From Phormidesmis priestleyi (lineage in GTDB: Bacteria > Cyanobacteriota > Cyanobacteriia > Phormidesmidales > Phormidesmidaceae), in assembly GCA_003242115.1 (NCBI GenBank), contig QBMP01000091.1, positions 8,617 through 14,626 of the forward strand: a stretch of DNA of 6,010 bases, read 5' to 3'. Positions 1 to 5,839 of this stretch are shown here, one piece after another; positions within the stretch are counted from its first letter, which is position 1, and the number at the start of each line of letters is the position of its first letter. Below the pieces are notes generated by a model. The model was not told where the DNA came from. It saw nothing but the letters and a program-made list of their open reading frames with translations, and did not search any database. Position numbers and translations under genes: made by a program.

Positions 1-1448
1 ATTTCCAAATTGAGCATCTGGTCGTCGGTGACGGCGATGATGCTTTTCGCCGTTGCGAGGTTTGCAGCAGTCAGTTCTTCCAGCACATTGCCAATCAGCA
101 AGGGTACTTGCGGAAATAGCGCCTGTGAACGGGGCTGTGCATCAACTGCCACCAGCGGCTGATTTAAATCTACCAGTAAGCTGGTGACCTTACGGCCAAT
201 GCGGCCCAAGCCCACCACCACGATATGATTGCTGCGCGGAATGCGCGGTTGCTTTTGCAAAAAATCAAAGCGGGATCTGAGCAGGCGCTCGGCCACTAAG
301 CCCAAAACGCCCAGCACAACTAAAATGCTGGTAAGCGTAATCATTAGACACACCAATAGCACCCATCCCGGCGTCACCGGATCGTCGAAGCCGCCAAAGA
401 CATCGCCATAGCCGCCCAAAAGCAAAATTGCGCCCAGCGTAATGGCTTTTACCCAGGCCAATCCCGGCACCGTTGCCTTCAGCAAGAGTGCGCCTGACGC
501 CCAGAGAACGATGGCCGTTAAAAGCGCGACGGCGACGACTCGTTCAATCGATTCTTCAGAGGATTTGCGCAGTTTTTTGAGCCGCTGTTGCCAGTCGTTT
601 GTGCGGATGTCGTCGATGAACTGGATGAACTGAGCGGCCATGAAGAACGGATTGTTGGATCTTGGCATCGGTTCTGATGGCTGATCGACTTCGATGTAGG
701 CAATGCGATCGCCTGCTGCAATGCGCACATGCGGCTGCCAACGATGAAAAACTGAAGAAGCTGTCGTTGCCCAGCCCAGTGGCTGCGGTGGATTTTCGAC
801 GGGGTTGAGATCGAGCAGTCGGAATCGGGGCTGGTGTAGCTGCTGCATGGGCTGCTGATCAAATCGCGCCTCACCGGCCTGCACAAACCGCTCAATCACT
901 CGAAAGCGATGACGACCAACATTAAAGACGCTGACGGTATCGTCGCCGAGTCCGGCTAAGGCAAAGCTCATTGCGGGCAATTCAGTTGCATCGAGGGCGA
1001 CAAACTTACCGAGCTGACGGGCGAGCAGCGTGTTGAGGCTGTGGCGAGAAGAGCGCAGAATAATTTGAATGTTAGGATTGAGCCGACGAGCGGCGATCGC
1101 ACATTCGACATTCGTACTTTCATTGCTCGTGACAATTAAGATCGCCCGACTTTTTTCAATGCCAGCGGCCTTGAGCACCGTTTCTCGGCGGCAGTCGCCC
1201 AGGATAGGCTCCGCCGCTAGCTGATCGGCCAAATTATCGATTTCCCAGTTGCGAATGGGCTGCTGATCAATAGCGGTAATGTGCACCTCAAACGGGTCGT
1301 AGTCAAACTTTTTAAGGTTGATCACAATTTGCTGACCCAAGCTGCCTAATCCGCACACGACAAATTTGTCCTGATGGGCCTCTGGAAAGCGCGTTTCCGT
1401 ATTGGGCATCAGGGTTTGTGGGCCGGTGAGAATTTTGTGATTAGGCAT
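1..1448 (-). CDS. K+ channel-like protein with RCK (TrkA-N) domains on both sides of a two-helix pore; 3' end cut off by the window
   Basis: The frame is open from an ATG at 1446-1448 to the left edge, giving 482 visible residues without a stop. Residues about 28-150 form a Rossmann TrkA-N/RCK domain with G33-x-G-x-x-G38, acidic D61 ending the second strand, and a GDC turn. An RCK-C-like stretch follows to about 270. Then come a membrane helix (about 304-323), a re-entrant pore segment ending in G346-Y-G-D349, and a second membrane helix (about 361-386). A second Rossmann domain starts at 408 with G413-L-G-R-I-G418 and D436, and runs out of the window. In known families RCK domains gate K+ channels in response to nucleotides or ions, so I infer a ligand-gated inner-membrane K+ channel or a related regulatory protein. 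The filter reads L-G-G-Y-G-D where T-V-G-Y-G-D is usual, so selectivity is uncertain. No Shine-Dalgarno sequence precedes the ATG; Met14 is an alternative start. Divergent from mtnA. Confidence 0.85.
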   Translation of the reverse strand, partial: MPNHKILTGPQTLMPNTETRFPEAHQDKFVVCGLGSLGQQIVINLKKFDYDPFEVHITAIDQQPIRNWEIDNLADQLAAEPILGDCRRETVLKAAGIEKSRAILIVTSNESTNVECAIAARRLNPNIQIILRSSRHSLNTLLARQLGKFVALDATELPAMSFALAGLGDDTVSVFNVGRHRFRVIERFVQAGEARFDQQPMQQLHQPRFRLLDLNPVENPPQPLGWATTASSVFHRWQPHVRIAAGDRIAYIEVDQPSEPMPRSNNPFFMAAQFIQFIDDIRTNDWQQRLKKLRKSSEESIERVVAVALLTAIVLWASGALLLKATVPGLAWVKAITLGAILLLGGYGDVFGGFDDPVTPGWVLLVCLMITLTSILVVLGVLGLVAERLLRSRFDFLQKQPRIPRSNHIVVVGLGRIGRKVTSLLVDLNQPLVAVDAQPRSQALFPQVPLLIGNVLEELTAANLATAKSIIAVTDDQMLNLE

Positions 1449-1539
1449 AAGCGATTTGGGGGCGTAAAATCTAGCTTGGTAAAAGACAGCTTCGTAGAAT
1501 AATACAGAGTCAGTGAAACCTTTTCCTTAAGTAACTCCT
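1449..1539. promoter_or_regulatory. Divergent intergenic region between the channel gene and mtnA
   Basis: These 91 bases must hold the promoters of both outward-facing genes unless transcription enters from elsewhere. For mtnA a possible pair is TTGGTA (1476-1481) and AATAAT (1498-1503) with 16 bases between, which would put the RNA start near 1510. Each hexamer differs from consensus, so this is only a candidate. I see no convincing operator or riboswitch, and no clear Shine-Dalgarno sequence before either ATG. Weak or absent Shine-Dalgarno sequences are common in cyanobacteria. Confidence 0.4.
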
Positions 1540-2586
1540 ATGAGCGCTTTTTGCAGCATCGAGTGGACAAATAATCAGTTGCGACTATTAGATCAGCGCC
1601 AGCTACCGCAAACGATCGCCTACTGTGACTACCGCGATTACAAAGCGATCGCTGAAGCGATTACAACGATGGTCGTGCGTGGTGCTCCGGCGATTGGGCT
1701 AACCGCAGCCTATGGCATGGCGGTGGCCGCGCAGCAGTCTTCCGCAACGACCCTGGACGGACTGCTGGCTGACTTGCAGATAGCGGGCGACTATTTGATG
1801 CGATCGCGCCCTACTGCCGTCAATCTCTCTTGGGCCGTGAAGCATTTACTCACCGTTGCCGCTGCTCAAGCGCAAAGCGCCGATAGCGTCGAATCAATGC
1901 AGCAAGCGATTTTAGCTGCCGCCCAAGCCCTCCAAGCCGCTGATATAGAGGTGTGCAAACAGCTTGGTGCTCATGCTCAAGCGCTGATTCCAGCCCAAGC
2001 CAACCTCATGCATCACTGCAATACCGGCACCTTGGTCGCCGCTGATTACGGGACGGCTTTGGGGATTGTTCGCCTTGCGCACGAGCAGGGCAAACAAGTT
2101 CATGTCTTTTTAGATGAAACTCGGCCTCGGCTACAGGGTGCGAGCCTGTCTGCTTTTGAGCTAAAGACTTTTGGCATTCCGCACACGGTGATTGTCGATG
2201 GAGCCTCTGGCCATGTGATGAGTACGCGGAAGATAGACGCTTGCTTGGTGGGGTGCGATCGCGTCGCTGCCAACGGCGATACCGCCAACAAAATTGGCAC
2301 CTACAACCTGGCTCTCGTCGCCCACGCTCACAACGTCCCCTTTTACGTCGCCTGCCCGCTCAGCACCCTAGATATGAGCCTAGCTAGCGGCCAAGAAATC
2401 GAAATTGAAGAACGCGCCGACACCGAAATCACCGAAATCAAAGGTCAGCAAATCACCCCAGACAACACCCCCGTTTTCAACCCCGCCTTCGATGTCACCC
2501 CCGCCAAATACATCACCGCAATCATCACCGAAAAAGGCATCGTTTACCCGCCCTACCGCGAAAACTTAAAGCAGCTCAGCGCATGA
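1540..2586 (+). CDS. mtnA: S-methyl-5-thioribose-1-phosphate isomerase (MtnA)
   Basis: The 348-residue product matches the usual length of MtnA, which converts 5-methylthioribose-1-phosphate to 5-methylthioribulose-1-phosphate in cytoplasmic methionine salvage. The fold is related to eIF2B/ribose-1,5-bisphosphate isomerase. Landmarks in order: the phosphate-binding R47-G-A-P50-A-I-G loop, C160-N-T-G with the catalytic Cys, the D-E-T-R-P-x-L-Q-G segment at 192-200, G239-D240-R-V with the catalytic Asp, [12 protein letters not shown] at 244-255, and a C-terminal N-P-A-F-D-V-T-P at 314-321. Cys160 and Asp240 match the positions of the active-site pair in the Bacillus subtilis enzyme. The ATG at 1540 fits the family N-terminus, although no clear Shine-Dalgarno sequence precedes it. 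From about codon 245 onward the gene becomes strongly C-rich at third positions. No other salvage gene is adjacent. An eIF2B-like paralogue is unlikely given the intact catalytic pair. Confidence 0.96.
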   Translation: MSAFCSIEWTNNQLRLLDQRQLPQTIAYCDYRDYKAIAEAITTMVVRGAPAIGLTAAYGMAVAAQQSSATTLDGLLADLQIAGDYLMRSRPTAVNLSWAVKHLLTVAAAQAQSADSVESMQQAILAAAQALQAADIEVCKQLGAHAQALIPAQANLMHHCNTGTLVAADYGTALGIVRLAHEQGKQVHVFLDETRPRLQGASLSAFELKTFGIPHTVIVDGASGHVMSTRKIDACLVGCDRVAANGDTANKIGTYNLALVAHAHNVPFYVACPLSTLDMSLASGQEIEIEERADTEITEIKGQQITPDNTPVFNPAFDVTPAKYITAIITEKGIVYPPYRENLKQLSA

Positions 2587-2645
2587 TGCATCCTGTATTG
2601 CCGTGCTAAAATCCTTACATATTTCTTACTTAAGAGTATGTTGCG
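2585..2645 (+). promoter_or_regulatory. Likely vapBC promoter and operator region
   Basis: An extended -10, TGCTAAAAT (TG at 2604-2605, TAAAAT at 2607-2612), lies 34 bases before the vapB ATG. The spacing to a possible -35 around 2584-2589 (TGATGC) is 17 bases, but that hexamer is poor. Two short symmetric elements could be operators: the palindrome GATGCATC at 2585-2592, overlapping the mtnA stop, and TACT-TAAG-AGTA (2627-2638, 4-base arms). VapB-type antitoxins commonly repress their own promoter through such sites, so autoregulation is an inference from family and position. AAGAG at 2632-2636 may be the ribosome binding site. No terminator hairpin is visible after mtnA, so readthrough is possible. 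Confidence 0.5.
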
Positions 2646-2918
2646 ATGATGGAAATTACTCGTTTATCTAGCAAAGGTCAAGTTATCATCCCCAAGGCTT
2701 TGCGAGTAGCTCACCAGTGGGAAGCCGGACAAGAACTGATAGCAACTGATTTAGGCGATGGCATTTTATTGAAGCCTAAAAAGCAATTCCTTGAAACCAA
2801 ACTAGCTGACGTCGCAGGCTGCTTAGCCTATAAGGGCAAACCCAAAACCATTGAAGAAATGAACCTTGCGATTGAGCAAGGCTTGGCGGAGCAATGGCAT
2901 GATAGCGGTAGACACTAA
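2646..2918 (+). CDS. vapB: AbrB/SpoVT-family antitoxin (VapB type)
   Basis: The 90-residue protein opens with a swapped-hairpin AbrB DNA-binding domain: M-E-I-T-R-L-S-S-K-G-Q-V-I-I-P-K (2-17), followed by L-R-x-A near 19-22 and a D-G-I-L-L-K-P stretch at 38-44. The C-terminal half (about 50-85), with A-G-C-L, the K-G-K-P-K segment and an acidic helix, is the part that in this family wraps the PIN toxin and blocks its active site. By family it should act both as antidote and as DNA-binding autorepressor. The gene begins ATG-ATG, so the start may be 2646 or 2649. Its last 20 bases overlap vapC, which implies coupled translation and a single transcript. Unlike its neighbours it has no HIP1 site. 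The domain assignment is firm; antitoxin activity is inferred from the partner gene. Confidence 0.92.
   Translation: MMEITRLSSKGQVIIPKALRVAHQWEAGQELIATDLGDGILLKPKKQFLETKLADVAGCLAYKGKPKTIEEMNLAIEQGLAEQWHDSGRH
2888..2891 (+). promoter_or_regulatory. Ribosome binding site for vapC inside vapB
   Basis: GGAG lies 7 bases before the ATG at 2899, within the vapB reading frame. It decides the vapC start: the longer open frame from 2866 would add 11 residues unrelated to PIN proteins and would place this sequence inside vapC. Confidence 0.7.
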
Positions 2919-3291
2919 CGTCGTTGTCCGTCTTTTAGTAAAAGATGATGAACTGCAATATGCTCAAAGCCTAGCGCTGTTTCAATCGCATTCTATTTTT
3001 TTGAGTGATACGGTAATTTTAGAAACTGAATGGGTATTACGGTTTTCTTACTCATTGCAACCTAGCGAAATCTCTCAGTCATTGAAGTTACTGATAGGAT
3101 TGCCAACCGTAAAGGTCACAGACGCTAAGCGACTAGCGCAAGCATTACAATGGCATATACATGGGTTAGGGTTTGCAGACGCTTTTCATTTGGCCTGCTG
3201 TAATCACTGTTCAGCCCTTTATACCTTTGACCAACAATTCATCCGCCGCGCTCAATCGATAACAACATTACGGGTTTTAGCGCCATCTTAG
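2899..3291 (+). CDS. vapC: PIN-domain ribonuclease toxin (VapC type)
   Basis: The 130-residue product is a complete PIN domain, the Mg2+-dependent RNase fold of VapC toxins, whose usual targets are tRNA or rRNA. The four acidic residues that hold the metals can be picked out: D5 in M-I-A-V-D-T-N, E42 in the L-E-T-E-W-V-L-R helix, D94 in G-F-A-D-A-F-H-L-A, and D111 in Y-T-F-D-Q-Q-F. The length is typical and nothing suggests decay, so the toxin is probably active. I chose the ATG at 2899 because it gives the canonical N-terminus right at the first catalytic strand and has GGAG 7 bases upstream. The gene overlaps vapB by 20 bases, the usual antitoxin-first arrangement. The RNA target cannot be read from the sequence. 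Three cysteines cluster at 100, 101 and 104 (C-C-N-H-C), possibly structural. Confidence 0.93.
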   Translation: MIAVDTNVVVRLLVKDDELQYAQSLALFQSHSIFLSDTVILETEWVLRFSYSLQPSEISQSLKLLIGLPTVKVTDAKRLAQALQWHIHGLGFADAFHLACCNHCSALYTFDQQFIRRAQSITTLRVLAPS

Positions 3292-3460
3292 GTCTTTCAA
3301 ATAGGCGTGGTTCACCATAGTGCCATCTCAATCGGTATCTGTGTGGTCTTCACTCCCGTTAAATTTGAAATTCGTAGGTTTTCGTATATTTTTGGTGACT
3401 CATGGGAAAAATTACCTCGTCAATTGGGGAACCTTGGGTGCAGCAACCCAGACACATTCC
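3292..3460 (+). promoter_or_regulatory. Intergenic region before the helical-repeat membrane protein; candidate promoter
   Basis: There is no supported gene here. TATATT at 3385-3390 could be a -10 element; TTGAAA at 3365-3370 resembles a -35 but lies only 14 bases away, so the pair is weak. A start near 3397 would leave a leader of about 64 bases before the ATG at 3461. The downstream reading frame stays open back to a GTG at 3320, but that extension has no membrane or helical-repeat character and I treat it as non-coding. No convincing terminator for vapC is visible. Confidence 0.35.
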
Positions 3461-4789
3461 ATGGCGCTCTTTAAACTTTCCTCTCTCAATTTTTTGCACC
3501 GTTCTACCTCCCGCAACTCTCCTAAGACCCCTAACGCTGAGGCCATCCCACCTACCACTGGAAAAACGGTTACGCCTAGTGTGCCGCTCCAGCCCAACTC
3601 CTTGGCAGAACTGGAGCGGCAGATAGAAGAAGAACAACGCTTACTGAACCAATCGAGAAAATCTGTCAAACCTGTCAGACCTGTGAAGGCGGCAAACCGG
3701 CGATCGCCCGTCAAAGCGATGATTGGCTTAGGGTTACTTCTGGGTATTCCCGTGGGTGTAATCTATCTATTAAATTTGCCCTATGCGACTATTCGGCGTC
3801 CGGTTGCGGCGAAGGCTCCCCTTTTGTTGCTCCCTAGCTATATCGGCCTAGATCACAATTACCGCCTTGCCATCGACACATTCGAGCAGGCTCAGCAGTT
3901 AATTGATGGTGCCACAACGCCAGCCGATTTAGCCCTTGGTGAGCAAAAGTTAGATCAAGCCCAAAAGAGCTTAGATGCTCTGCCCATTGATTGGATAAAC
4001 GACTCTCTCTCGACTTACAGCTATCACAACTCGCAGTTCAGCCGCAGTCGGTTCAATGCAACTCGCGCCGAGGTGGGTCGGTTAAAAGCGAAGGTTTTTC
4101 AAGAGAAAAACGCCCAAAATGCGTTATTGGTTGCGGAGCAGTCGCTGACGGCAGCTCAACAACAGTACCCTCAGGCCAAAACCACGGATGATCGTCAAAC
4201 GGCGATCGCCCTGTGGCAAACTGCGCTTGAGCAGCTTCAGAAAATTCCAAGTGAAACGCTAGCGGGGAAAACTGCCCAACAGAACCTAGTGGCCTACGAG
4301 CGAGATTTTGAAGAGACCGTGGGATTACTTGCGGGCAACGAACGTACCTTAACGATTATAGGCAGCGCCAGAGAATATTCTCAGAGAGCGGCAATACAAG
4401 GACAAAATCCACCTCACAGTGCTGAGGAGTGGCAGCAGATTATGCAGCTATGGGAAGATGCGATCGCCGAGGTTGAGCGTATTCCGCAAGATGATCTATC
4501 GGGCTATCGTGAGGCTCAGGCAATGCGGGCAACCTATCAGCAAAATCTTGGACAAATTAAAGTTCGCTCAGCGGCTGAAACCGACTCGGTTAGAGCTTTT
4601 GAACAGGCTCAAGAACAAACAACCTCTCTGCTTGCCAGCGCTAACAATGCCACCCGTGAAACCACCAGCAGCCAACTGCAAGGTATTATCAATCAGCTCA
4701 ACCAAGTCAAATCAGGCACCACCGTATACTTAGCCGCACAAGCTGACCTGCTTTCTGCCCAAAATAAACTTGATCAGCTTAAGCCGTAA
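3461..4789 (+). CDS. Single-pass membrane protein with four degenerate helical repeats, function unknown
   Basis: From the ATG at 3461 the product has 442 residues. Residues 1-50 are polar and Ser/Thr/Pro-rich. Residues 49-64 form a short charged helix ([13 protein letters not shown]). A basic stretch follows (67-86, rich in Lys, Arg and Pro, ending R-R-S-P-V-K), then one membrane helix at about 86-108. By the positive-inside rule the N-terminus is cytoplasmic and the C-terminal 330 residues are periplasmic or lumenal. That part is helical, Gln/Ala-rich, and holds four diverged units at about 134-213, 219-283, 299-365 and 375-442. The middle two share W-x-x-A-[LI]-x-x-[LV]-x-x-I-P followed by L-[AS]-G and a later Tyr. 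This resembles TPR-like or coiled-coil scaffolds; I do not recognise a named family. I prefer the ATG at 3461 to the in-frame GTG at 3320. The gene ends 16 bases inside the convergent lipA. Confidence 0.8.
   Translation: MALFKLSSLNFLHRSTSRNSPKTPNAEAIPPTTGKTVTPSVPLQPNSLAELERQIEEEQRLLNQSRKSVKPVRPVKAANRRSPVKAMIGLGLLLGIPVGVIYLLNLPYATIRRPVAAKAPLLLLPSYIGLDHNYRLAIDTFEQAQQLIDGATTPADLALGEQKLDQAQKSLDALPIDWINDSLSTYSYHNSQFSRSRFNATRAEVGRLKAKVFQEKNAQNALLVAEQSLTAAQQQYPQAKTTDDRQTAIALWQTALEQLQKIPSETLAGKTAQQNLVAYERDFEETVGLLAGNERTLTIIGSAREYSQRAAIQGQNPPHSAEEWQQIMQLWEDAIAEVERIPQDDLSGYREAQAMRATYQQNLGQIKVRSAAETDSVRAFEQAQEQTTSLLASANNATRETTSSQLQGIINQLNQVKSGTTVYLAAQADLLSAQNKLDQLKP
4774..4789. other. Tail-to-tail overlap of convergent genes
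   Basis: The last 16 bases of the membrane-protein gene (stop TAA, 4787-4789) and of lipA (stop TGA on the minus strand, 4774-4776) are shared. No intergenic terminator can fit between them, so the transcripts must overlap by at least this much unless termination occurs inside a coding region. The overlap contains CAGCTTAAGC but no hairpin with a U-tract. Confidence 0.9.
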
Positions 4790-5676
4790 CCATTGATTGG
4801 CTTTTGGCGAGGATAGGTTTTCATGAGCTGGCGGACTTGCTCGGCATGGTATGAGCTGCGGGTGAGCGGTGAAGAAACTACCTGCAAAAAGCCGAGTTCG
4901 TCTCCGGCAATGCGCCATGCTTCAAATTGAGTGGGGGTGACAAAGGTATGGACGTCAAGATGCTTGGCACTGGGCTGTAAGTATTGACCAATGGTGACAA
5001 TATCGCAGTCGATGGCACGTAAATCGCCGAGGACTTGGCGCACTTCGCCATCGGTTTCGCCGAGGCCGACCATGATGCCGGATTTGGTGTAAGTCCAGGG
5101 GGCTATAGCCTTAGCCCTTTCTAGCAATTCCAAGCTGCGCGCATAGTCCCCCTGAGGCCGCGTTTTGCGATATAGCCGAGGTACGGTTTCAGTATTGTGA
5201 TTGAGCACTTCCGGCTGGCCTTTTAGCAGCAAGGTCTCTAGCGCCTGCCAATTACCGCATAGATCAGGAATCAGCACTTCAATGGTGGTATGGGGCGATC
5301 GCTTGCGAATTTCTTCAAGGCAGCGGATGAACTGACTTGCACCGCCGTCGGGCAGATCGTCGCGATTGACTGAAGTTATAACGACATGCTTGAGCTGCAT
5401 CCGGCGGACGGCTTCAGCTAGGTGCACAGGCTCTAGCGGATCGAGTGCCTGGGGCTTTTTTTCAAAGTCAATGTCGCAGTAGGGGTAGGCGCGTGTGCAG
5501 GCTGGCCCCATGATTAAAAAGGTAGCGGTGCCTGCATTAAAGCATTCGCCGATGTTGGGGCAAGAGGCTTCTTCGCAGACGGTATTTAGGCCCAGATCCT
5601 GCAAAATGCCTTTGACATTGCCGACCCGCTCCCACTGAGGGGCTTTGACCCGTAACCATTCTGGCTTGACTACCAC
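4774..5676 (-). CDS. lipA: Lipoyl synthase (LipA), radical SAM family, with a Cys-to-Tyr change in the cluster motif
   Basis: LipA inserts two sulfurs into protein-bound octanoyl groups of the lipoyl domains of 2-oxoacid dehydrogenases and glycine cleavage H protein. The 300-residue length is normal. The auxiliary [4Fe-4S] motif C34-x4-C39-x5-C45 is intact, as are [13 protein letters not shown] (100-112), N-H-N-T-E (159-163), [12 protein letters not shown] (197-208), G-Q-Y-L-Q-P-S (230-236), and the C-terminal R-S-S-Y (273-276) that provides the unusual serine ligand. The radical-SAM motif, however, reads C60-T-R-A-Y64-P-Y-C67 where CX3CX2C is expected. Tyr64 replaces the middle cluster ligand, which should prevent binding of the SAM cluster and abolish activity. 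The start is GTG at 5674-5676, with AGAGG (5687-5691) 10 bases upstream; it gives the usual V-K-P-E-W-L-R opening. Many cyanobacteria carry two lipA genes, so this copy may be dispensable. Confidence 0.95.
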   Translation of the reverse strand: MVVKPEWLRVKAPQWERVGNVKGILQDLGLNTVCEEASCPNIGECFNAGTATFLIMGPACTRAYPYCDIDFEKKPQALDPLEPVHLAEAVRRMQLKHVVITSVNRDDLPDGGASQFIRCLEEIRKRSPHTTIEVLIPDLCGNWQALETLLLKGQPEVLNHNTETVPRLYRKTRPQGDYARSLELLERAKAIAPWTYTKSGIMVGLGETDGEVRQVLGDLRAIDCDIVTIGQYLQPSAKHLDVHTFVTPTQFEAWRIAGDELGFLQVVSSPLTRSSYHAEQVRQLMKTYPRQKPINGYGLS

Positions 5677-5691
5677 GCTGTTATTGCCTCT

Positions 5692-5737
5692 TTTGTAACC
5701 TGTTTGTAACCTGTTTGTAACCTAATACAACCTTAGG
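5692..5737 (-). promoter_or_regulatory. Three tandem 11-bp repeats, candidate OmpR-family (RpaB HLR1-like) binding sites upstream of lipA
   Basis: On the plus strand TTTGTAACCTG occurs at 5692-5702 and 5703-5713, and with one mismatch (final A) at 5714-5724. On the lipA strand this reads GTTACAAA three times, separated by CAG. A degenerate fourth unit, GTTGTATT, is separated by AG. GTTACAAA fits the HLR1 half-site of RpaB, (G/T)TTACA(T/A)(T/A), although HLR1 spacing is usually 2 rather than 3 bases. The 11-bp period also fits Pho-box sites (PhoB/SphR). The array starts 16 bases upstream of the lipA GTG, directly behind its ribosome binding site, and about 115 bases before the right-hand gene. 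A possible lipA -10, TAGAAT, lies farther upstream (5760-5765, minus strand), which would place the array downstream of the RNA start, in a repressing position. Confidence 0.6.
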
Positions 5738-5804
5738 TGGTTGCGATCGCCCGCCTCTGATTCTAACAAAGCAAGCAAAAAAAGATTTATTAAGAATGCA
5801 CTAC

Positions 5805-5830
5805 GATAATGACAGGCAATCGCTCAGGAG
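5805..5830 (+). promoter_or_regulatory. Candidate -10 box and ribosome binding site of the right-edge gene
   Basis: GATAAT at 5805-5810 is one mismatch from the -10 consensus, but no good -35 is seen 16-18 bases before it; that stretch is A/T-rich. AGGAG at 5826-5830 is a good Shine-Dalgarno sequence 9 bases before the ATG at 5840, the clearest in the window, and it fixes that start. Confidence 0.5.
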
Positions 5831-5839
5831 CTAAATCCC

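Noticed and set aside
518..895. Minus-strand open frame of 125 codons
   Set aside because: It lies inside the channel gene on the same strand in another frame. The channel frame carries the RCK and pore motifs through the same DNA; this one is low-complexity Ser/Arg-rich shadow sequence.
2866..2898. Longer vapC starting at 2866
   Set aside because: The 11 extra residues are not PIN-like; the ATG at 2899 has GGAG 7 bases upstream and gives the canonical first catalytic strand.
3320..3460. N-terminal extension of the helical-repeat protein from a GTG at 3320
   Set aside because: The added 47 residues show no domain character and no ribosome binding site is evident. A candidate -10 element (3385-3390) lies inside the extension. 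The ATG at 3461 is the more likely start, though not proven.
3665..3690. PhoB-like CTGTC direct repeats (period 9) within the membrane-protein gene
   Set aside because: They lie in coding sequence and encode a Val-Lys-Pro/Val-Arg-Pro repeat in the basic linker before the membrane helix. The 9-base period reflects the three-residue protein repeat rather than an 11-base operator.
3359..3714. Open frames on both strands around the start of the membrane-protein gene (3359-3637, 3402-3626, 3412-3714)
   Set aside because: They overlap the better-supported gene in other frames and show no domain, start signal or composition typical of coding sequence.
5692..5724. CRISPR-like array
   Set aside because: The units are 11 bases, contiguous and only three, with no spacers. 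They fit tandem regulator sites or slippage instead.
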